Of a stretch of DNA of 64,000 bases, positions 58,877 to 64,000 are shown in pieces (the first letter of the stretch is position 1; each line of letters starts with the position of its first letter). The notes under the pieces are model-generated. The model was not told the origin of the DNA and ran no database searches. It worked only from the letters and a program-made list of their open reading frames with translations. The position numbers were made by a program, and so were the translations under genes. The stretch is from Deltaproteobacteria bacterium (lineage in GTDB: Bacteria; Desulfobacterota; Desulfuromonadia; Desulfuromonadales; BM103): assembly GCA_024636215.1 (NCBI GenBank), contig JAGXHL010000099.1, positions 1-64,000 of the forward strand. Direction: 5' to 3'.

Positions 58877-60682
58877 TCACCGGCACATATAGCTGATGAT
58901 CTCATCGATAAAGTCATTGCCAAAACGTTGCAGCTTGTGTTTGCCGACACCGTTGATCGCCAGCATGGCGGCTTCGTCTGTCGGCAATTTGGTTGCCATC
59001 TCAGCAAGTGTTGCGTCACCAAAGACCACGTAAGGTGGCACTCCCGCCTCATCCGCCAGGCGCTTGCGAAGCCTTCGCAAGGCGTCGAAGAGATCATCAT
59101 CGTAATCAAAGTCGCCAACCCGCGCTCGGCCTTTTTTCTGCAGAGCTTTAACCCGGATACGGGGCTTGGCCAACAGCAACTGTTCCTCACCGCGCAGTAA
59201 GGGTCGGGCGGCTTCGGTTAATTTCAGCACTGAGAAACTGGCCACATCCTGCATTAGATAGCCGCGGTGAATGAGTTGACGGATCAGGCTGCTCCAGGCA
59301 TCGGCGACTTTCTCCGCGCCGATACCGTAGGTGGAGAGCTTGTCATGCCCCAGGTCAAGGATCCGCTGGGTCTGCGCCCCCCGCAGTACATCGACCACGT
59401 GACCGACACCAAAACGCTGACCAACCCGGAAGACGCAGGAGAGCGCTTTCTGTGCATCGACCGTTGCATCGTAGCGTTGCGGCGGGTTAAGACAAACGTC
59501 GCAATTGCCGCAGTCCTCTTCAAGGCGTTCGCCAAAATAACCGAGCAGCACTTTGCGCCGGCAGGTCTGGGCTTCCCCGAAGCCGACCATTGCCTGCAGC
59601 TTGTGCAACTCGATGCGCTTCTGCTCGGGATTGCTGCTCTTCTCGATCAGGCCGCGACTGATGGCAATATCGCCATAACCGAACAACAGCAAGGCTTCGG
59701 CGGGCAGGCTGTCACGCCCGGAGCGTCCGGTTTCCTGATAATAACTTTCGATGTTTTTGGGCAGGTCGTAATGCACGACAAAGCGCACATTCGACTTGTC
59801 GATGCCCATGCCGAAGGCGACCGTTGCCACGACAATCTGAATATCATCACGCAAAAACATCTCCTGGACCTTCTTGCGCTCCTTGTCGCCCAGACCGGCA
59901 TGATAGGCACGGGCCCTGAGACCGCTCGCAGCCAGTCGCTCGGACACTTCTTCAACCCGTTTGCGCGAGAGCGCATAGACGATGCCGGCTTCTTGCTGAC
60001 GGTCAGCAAGAAACTCCGTCAGCTGCTCAAAAGGCTTCTTTTTATCGACCACCGTGTAGCGGATATTTGGTCGGTCAAAGCCACTGGTAAAGCACTGCGC
60101 ATGTTCCAGCCCCAGGCGCTGCAGCACATCCCGGCGGGTTTGCGGATCAGCTGTTGCAGTCAGGCCGATCATCGGCACAGCGGGGAAGTGTTTGCGTAAT
60201 TGTCCCAGCTGCACATATTCAGGTCGGAAATCGTGCCCCCACTGTGAGACACAGTGGGCTTCATCAATGGCAAAGAGCGCGATGGTCATACTCCTGAGCC
60301 GCTCGAGAAAACCTTCACTGAGCAGGCGCTCCGGGGCCACATAGAGCAGGTCCAACTCTCCGGCATGCAGCTGAGCCAGCACCTGGCGGGACTCTTCTGC
60401 CATGAGAGAAGAGTTGTAAAAGGCTGCGCGCACACCGTTGGCAACCAGGGCGTCGACCTGGTCTTTCATCAATGAAATCAGGGGGGAGACGACAATGGCT
60501 GTACCCTCTCGATGCAAAGCCGGGATCTGGAAACAGAGTGATTTGCCGCCGCCGGTCGGCATCAGGACAAAAGCGTCCTGGCCAGCAATCAAGGCTTCGA
60601 CAATTTCTTTCTGCCAGGGACGAAATTCACTGTAGCCGAAGACCTCGTGCAAGGTCTGTCCAGGGCTTATTTGAGATGACAT
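58877..60682 (-). CDS. recQ: RecQ DNA helicase
   Basis: This 601-residue 3'-5' helicase of recombination and repair has Walker A MPTGGGKSLCFQ, DEAH-box FAIDEAHCVSQWGHDFRPEY, RecQ-specific AFGMGIDKSNVRFV, four zinc cysteines (CRRKVLLGYF then CGNCDVC), a winged helix and a C-terminal HRDC domain. ATG 60682 gives the usual start; the open frame to 60754 lacks support. Confidence 0.96.
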   Translation of the reverse strand: MSSQISPGQTLHEVFGYSEFRPWQKEIVEALIAGQDAFVLMPTGGGKSLCFQIPALHREGTAIVVSPLISLMKDQVDALVANGVRAAFYNSSLMAEESRQVLAQLHAGELDLLYVAPERLLSEGFLERLRSMTIALFAIDEAHCVSQWGHDFRPEYVQLGQLRKHFPAVPMIGLTATADPQTRRDVLQRLGLEHAQCFTSGFDRPNIRYTVVDKKKPFEQLTEFLADRQQEAGIVYALSRKRVEEVSERLAASGLRARAYHAGLGDKERKKVQEMFLRDDIQIVVATVAFGMGIDKSNVRFVVHYDLPKNIESYYQETGRSGRDSLPAEALLLFGYGDIAISRGLIEKSSNPEQKRIELHKLQAMVGFGEAQTCRRKVLLGYFGERLEEDCGNCDVCLNPPQRYDATVDAQKALSCVFRVGQRFGVGHVVDVLRGAQTQRILDLGHDKLSTYGIGAEKVADAWSSLIRQLIHRGYLMQDVASFSVLKLTEAARPLLRGEEQLLLAKPRIRVKALQKKGRARVGDFDYDDDLFDALRRLRKRLADEAGVPPYVVFGDATLAEMATKLPTDEAAMLAINGVGKHKLQRFGNDFIDEIISYMCR

Positions 60683-60935
60683 GGGAACTGGAGCCTCGCG
60701 AACTGATGGGGTTTGCCAGGAGACTGTCCGACAGCCCCCTGACATCGATAACATAACAAATCATAGGATGAGCAGATACCATACCGCCATGTTCGGTACC
60801 GATCAAGGGTCTAATCGAAGATTGTCTCCGGATGAGTCCTTGTCAGCCAGCATTGTGCTCACCGTTCAGGGTGTCACATTCGTTTATCACTGGCGGTCAC
60901 TTCAGCCTGGGCTCATTTCCATCGAAAACTTTACC

Positions 60936-60964
60936 GTGCCCATGCGGAGTTTCCGGATGGGCAC
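60936..60964 (-). repeat. Stem-loop after DUF3750-like gene
   Basis: On the minus strand, GTGCCCATCCGG, AAACT, CCGCATGGGCAC (11 of 12 bp paired). It begins at the stop codon of the upstream gene and has no T-tract. Loop and core match the hairpin at 39457-39493. Confidence 0.7.
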
Positions 60965-61506
60965 TAGTTCACATAACCACTGCCGATGGCAGTAAAAGGA
61001 AGGTGCAGCTCAAGTTCCGGCACTTGTTTGGCGACCCAGGCGGTGAAGGTATTGCTGTTGGGCCCGGGAAAGACGGTATAGGTTGTTTTCCATGGATAGG
61101 CATGGGCAGCCCTGTTGATATCATCAATCATTTTGTCGACTTCTGGGCCCATATGTGCTTTGAGGATCTGAGGTTTCTCTCCGAACCATAAGCGGTCCGG
61201 GATATCCTTGCTGATTCTCAAGACCGGCTCACCACGGCGGTCGCGCCAACCGACCACATCGTAGACCGTGTATGACGTTTCATCCGAACGTTTTGCTGCG
61301 ATCCATGTATGCATGGCAAACCAGCCTCGCCAGCCCCAGGCTTTGGCACCATAGACCTGAACAATCGCGTCTCTCGTCACGGCAGGGTCGGGGGCAATCC
61401 CTGCAGATTCCCGACTCGCGGTGCGCCAATCATTACCAGAAGAGCAGTTCGACAAGAGAAACGCCATAAGGACAATAACCGGGAGAATTTTTAAGGATAG
61501 GGACAT
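60964..61506 (-). CDS. DUF3750-like lipoprotein
   Basis: This 180-residue protein has a hydrophobic leader ending LLSNCSS, probably a lipoprotein signal although the residue before Cys is unusual. The body (GWRGWFAMHTWIAAK, VVGWRDR, FPGPNSNTFTAWVAKQVPEL) fits DUF3750, a family without known function. ATG 61506 is preferred over a TTG 30 bases earlier. A same-strand PRC-barrel gene lies upstream. Confidence 0.75.
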   Translation of the reverse strand: MSLSLKILPVIVLMAFLLSNCSSGNDWRTASRESAGIAPDPAVTRDAIVQVYGAKAWGWRGWFAMHTWIAAKRSDETSYTVYDVVGWRDRRGEPVLRISKDIPDRLWFGEKPQILKAHMGPEVDKMIDDINRAAHAYPWKTTYTVFPGPNSNTFTAWVAKQVPELELHLPFTAIGSGYVN

Positions 61507-61560
61507 CACGAAAACTACCTTCAAGTCATTTTTCAAATTTTACAGTTTAGATCGCCCAGG

Positions 61561-62295
61561 TCAAACTTGGTCGTGCGCTTTGCCGTAATGTTTATACAAA
61601 GCCAGCTCATAATCTCGGCTTATGACTTTGGAGGCATCATATTCCGGGGCCGATTGAATCAAGGCAGAGTCCAGGCTGACCACAATCGCCCCTTGTTCCC
61701 AATCGATCTGCTCAATCCATGCGGGTGAAACCAGAACCTTTTTACCAGGCCACCATCCCCCCGTGTCGATGACCAGGTAACGGACCGTCCAGTCATGATC
61801 GTCCAGGATAAAGTCTCCTACTTTGCCAATCTCGTCATCCTTCCCCTGAATACGGTAACCGGTGACTTCTTTACTGCTTCGCAGATGAGGATCTTCAGGT
61901 GATCTCGGCGGGTTGTTATCTTGAGGGGTCACAACCAGTGGAGGAATGCCAAGAAAGCTGTCGCTATCCCAATAGGGTTCCAAGCCATAATGACGATAAT
62001 ATTCCATTTCATAATGTCTCGATACCGGCAGCTTCGAATCTACCGGGGGGGCCCCTTCAATCTGCTTGCGCTTCAGTCCAACCTCCAGGCGTAGATTCTC
62101 TTCATCCACCCCCTGAATCACCTTGGGAATAATCAGGACGTCTTCGCCGAAAAACCAACTGCCTGTGTGAATCACAAGATAGCGTATAGCCCAGAGACGG
62201 TCGTCAAAATAAACCTGTTTAAGCTCTCCGATGACGCCATCGCGGGCACTCAAGTGATAGCCTGCCAAATCTTTCAGTTTTCGTAATTGTCTCAC
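61561..62295 (-). CDS. Double PRC-barrel protein
   Basis: This 244-residue cytoplasmic protein has two PRC-barrel domains (about 8-80 and 140-215), each with an IGEL/IGKV...DDxxWxIRYLVIxTG pattern. PRC-barrels occur in photosynthetic reaction centres, RimM and many uncharacterised stress proteins. A Pro-rich linker joins the halves. The role is unknown. Confidence 0.9.
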   Translation of the reverse strand: MRQLRKLKDLAGYHLSARDGVIGELKQVYFDDRLWAIRYLVIHTGSWFFGEDVLIIPKVIQGVDEENLRLEVGLKRKQIEGAPPVDSKLPVSRHYEMEYYRHYGLEPYWDSDSFLGIPPLVVTPQDNNPPRSPEDPHLRSSKEVTGYRIQGKDDEIGKVGDFILDDHDWTVRYLVIDTGGWWPGKKVLVSPAWIEQIDWEQGAIVVSLDSALIQSAPEYDASKVISRDYELALYKHYGKAHDQV

Positions 62296-62416
62296 GAGTT
62301 AACCTCTTTGCTCTGAAATTCGAATTACTTTATGACCAGCAATCTGTCGACAGACTGCTGGCTTTAAGTATAACAAAAAACTGTAGTCGTGATTTGCCAG
62401 GCCGTCTGAAAAAGTC

Positions 62417-62447
62417 AAAAGAAAACCCTCGATCTGAGGATCGGGGG
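62417..62447 (-). terminator. Terminator after aroC
   Basis: CCCTCGATC and GATCGGGGG pair (one G-T) around TGAG; on the minus strand the stem is followed by TTTTCTTTT. Confidence 0.85.
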
Positions 62448-62518
62448 CTTTCCTGGTGTATGGAAGATTAGCGGGGCGGCGTGCAGAAACGAACCCGCCG
62501 GCGCAATAATCACTGTTT

Positions 62519-63598
62519 TTAATTTCTCATTTTTTGTCTCATGGCCAAATCCAGCAGAACCAGTGCCGCCATCGATTCCACAATCGGCACGGCACGCGGC
62601 ACAACACAGGGGTCGTGGCGACCCTTTGCTTCCAGGGTGACCGGGTTGCCGTCAAAATCAACCGTCTGCTGGGCCCGGCCGATCGTCGCAACCGGTTTGA
62701 AGGCCACCCGGAAGAGCACCGGTTCACCGCTGGAAATCCCGCCCAGGATGCCACCGGCGTTATTGGTCAGGGTGCCGAGACGATCGCCCTTTTTGACGAA
62801 CGGATCATTGTGCTGTGAACCGCGCAGGCAGGTGCCGGCAAAGCCGGAGCCGACCTCAAAACCTTTGGTCGCAGGAAGCGACAACATGGCGTGAGCGAGC
62901 ATGGCGTCAAGCTTGTCGAAGACCGGCTCACCCCAACCGGCCGGGAGGTTGCGACAGACACAACTGACCACGCCGCCGATCGAGTCTTTGGCGTCACGGA
63001 TCTGCCGCACCTTCTCTTCCATACGTGCGGCGGCCGAGGCATCGGGGCAGCGAATCAGATTACCATCGACCTGCTCCCGGCTAATGACCAGAGGATCGAT
63101 CTCACCCGCCTGCTGTTCACCCACGGCGCTGACCCAGGCGACAATTTCTACACCATATTCTTCTCGCAAAATCTTTTCGGCGATCGCGCCCGAGGCTACA
63201 CGACCGATCGTCTCACGGGCACTTGAACGGCCACCGCCGCTGCTGGCGCGGGTGCCATACTTGGCCTGGTAGGTAAAGTCGGCATGGGAAGGGCGGGGCA
63301 CGCTATTCATCTCACCGTAATCACCGGGGCGCTGATCCTTGTTGCGCACCAGCAAACCGATCGAGGTGCCGAGCGTCCGGCCATTTTCAACGCCGGAGAG
63401 GATGGTCACCTGATCCGCTTCTTCTCTGGGCGTGGTGAGATCACTCTGTCCGGGACGCCGCCGATCAAGTTGCGGCTGAATATCAGCTTCGGACAGCTCA
63501 AGATCGGCAGGGCAGCCATCAACAATCGCACCGACCCCGATACCATGAGATTCACCAAACGTGCTAATACGAAACAACGTACCAAAAGAACTGGACAT
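62519..63598 (-). CDS. aroC: Chorismate synthase
   Basis: This 359-residue FMN enzyme performs the last shikimate step, EPSP to chorismate. Signatures are [15 protein letters not shown] at the start, [17 protein letters not shown] near 113, and the C-terminal [11 protein letters not shown] and [14 protein letters not shown] second ATG three bases earlier (63601) is an equal candidate. Confidence 0.97.
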   Translation of the reverse strand: MSSSFGTLFRISTFGESHGIGVGAIVDGCPADLELSEADIQPQLDRRRPGQSDLTTPREEADQVTILSGVENGRTLGTSIGLLVRNKDQRPGDYGEMNSVPRPSHADFTYQAKYGTRASSGGGRSSARETIGRVASGAIAEKILREEYGVEIVAWVSAVGEQQAGEIDPLVISREQVDGNLIRCPDASAAARMEEKVRQIRDAKDSIGGVVSCVCRNLPAGWGEPVFDKLDAMLAHAMLSLPATKGFEVGSGFAGTCLRGSQHNDPFVKKGDRLGTLTNNAGGILGGISSGEPVLFRVAFKPVATIGRAQQTVDFDGNPVTLEAKGRHDPCVVPRAVPIVESMAALVLLDLAMRQKMRN

Positions 63599-63767
63599 CA
63601 TTGAACTCCCAAAATCATTTATGTAGGATTTTCATCGTGCATTGCATTATAAACAATTCGGCGCGGCAGGAAAGCCCGTAAGCTTTTATTGTGTAATTTA
63701 GCGAAGCATGTTTACAATAAAGGCCAATTTTCACATTCAGACAACACCGAAAAAAGAGGACAGACCT

Positions 63768-64000
63768 TTGCAGAAAATCTCCATAGAACTGGTGCCGCGT
63801 GATCAGGAAGCCTTACGCCAGGAAATGCTGTTGGTGCAAAACAACTTCCCGAAGATCGACACCATCAATATACCCGACCTGCTGAAATTCCCGCTGAGGA
63901 GTTGGCAAGCCTGCGAACAAGCCAAAGAAATCTTTACGCACACCATCCCTCACCTGCGAGCCATTGACTTCGACTTGAGTAAACCTTTTCCCCTGGTGGA
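63768..64000 (+). CDS. Methylenetetrahydrofolate reductase-like, partial
   Basis: A frame begins at TTG 63768 with AGAGGA upstream and is cut by the window edge after 77 codons. It opens KISIELVPRD and later has INIPDLLKFPLRSW and IPHLRAIDFD, reminiscent of MetF-related barrel proteins. The similarity is remembered from family features and not checked, so treat it as tentative. Confidence 0.45.
   Translation, partial: MQKISIELVPRDQEALRQEMLLVQNNFPKIDTINIPDLLKFPLRSWQACEQAKEIFTHTIPHLRAIDFDLSKPFPLV

Overview
The window looks like a chromosomal segment of a Desulfuromonadota bacterium (Desulfuromonas/Geobacter-like). The signs are a decaheme cytochrome next to an MtrB/PioB-type porin, the minus-strand gene order rho-rpmE-thyX-prfA-prmC-murA-hisGDBHAFE-yqeY-cvpA-mutS2-dnaG-rpoD, an hypABCDE hydrogenase-maturation set, a tRNA 2-selenouridine synthase, and several small Cys-rich proteins. 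This taxonomic reading is inference from gene content. Most of the window is ordinary core genome; the unusual material lies between genes.

Layout. 1-303: two abutting hairpin-forming, TIR-bounded repeat elements. 420-8030 (+): lipA, trxB, then sucA-sucB-lpdA; lipA can supply the lipoyl group carried by SucB. 8057-10603: accessory stretch with a PIN/Phd toxin-antitoxin pair, repeat debris, a possible structured RNA and three small genes. 10628-12889 (-): a cysteine-cluster protein, a LOG-family protein and a Hen1-like RNA methyltransferase domain. 12918-13087: a second, complete copy of the first repeat. 13121-15473 (-): rnpB, a zinc-ribbon coiled-coil protein and a NIF3-family protein.

15602-33911 (-): the long information-processing and histidine block, from rho at the right end to rpoD and a CAT-anticodon tRNA at the left end. 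34356-41989: gluQ (-), then an Rrf2-type regulator, a decaheme cytochrome, its porin and a chemoreceptor (+). 42061-43393: a SAM-I riboswitch with terminator ahead of metX. 43446-44932: a Cys-rich protein and mnmH (-), then the initiator tRNA (+). 45259-52864: sensor kinase, HlyIII protein, four-CBS protein, macrodomain protein, ANTAR response regulator, HAD enzyme and a TAXI binding protein.

53069-56665 (+): hypABCDE; hypF and the hydrogenase itself are not here. 56927-64000: small membrane protein, an ethylbenzene-dehydrogenase-like haem-binding protein, recQ, a DUF3750-like lipoprotein, a PRC-barrel protein, aroC, and the start of a gene cut by the window edge.

No CRISPR array, prophage, intact insertion sequence or replication origin was seen. 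The best candidates for something undescribed are the hairpin repeat families, the word-like inverted repeats placed inside operons, the stem-loops with a common core directly after stop codons, the CX3CH motif shared by the cytochrome and its porin, and the LOG-Hen1 gene pair.
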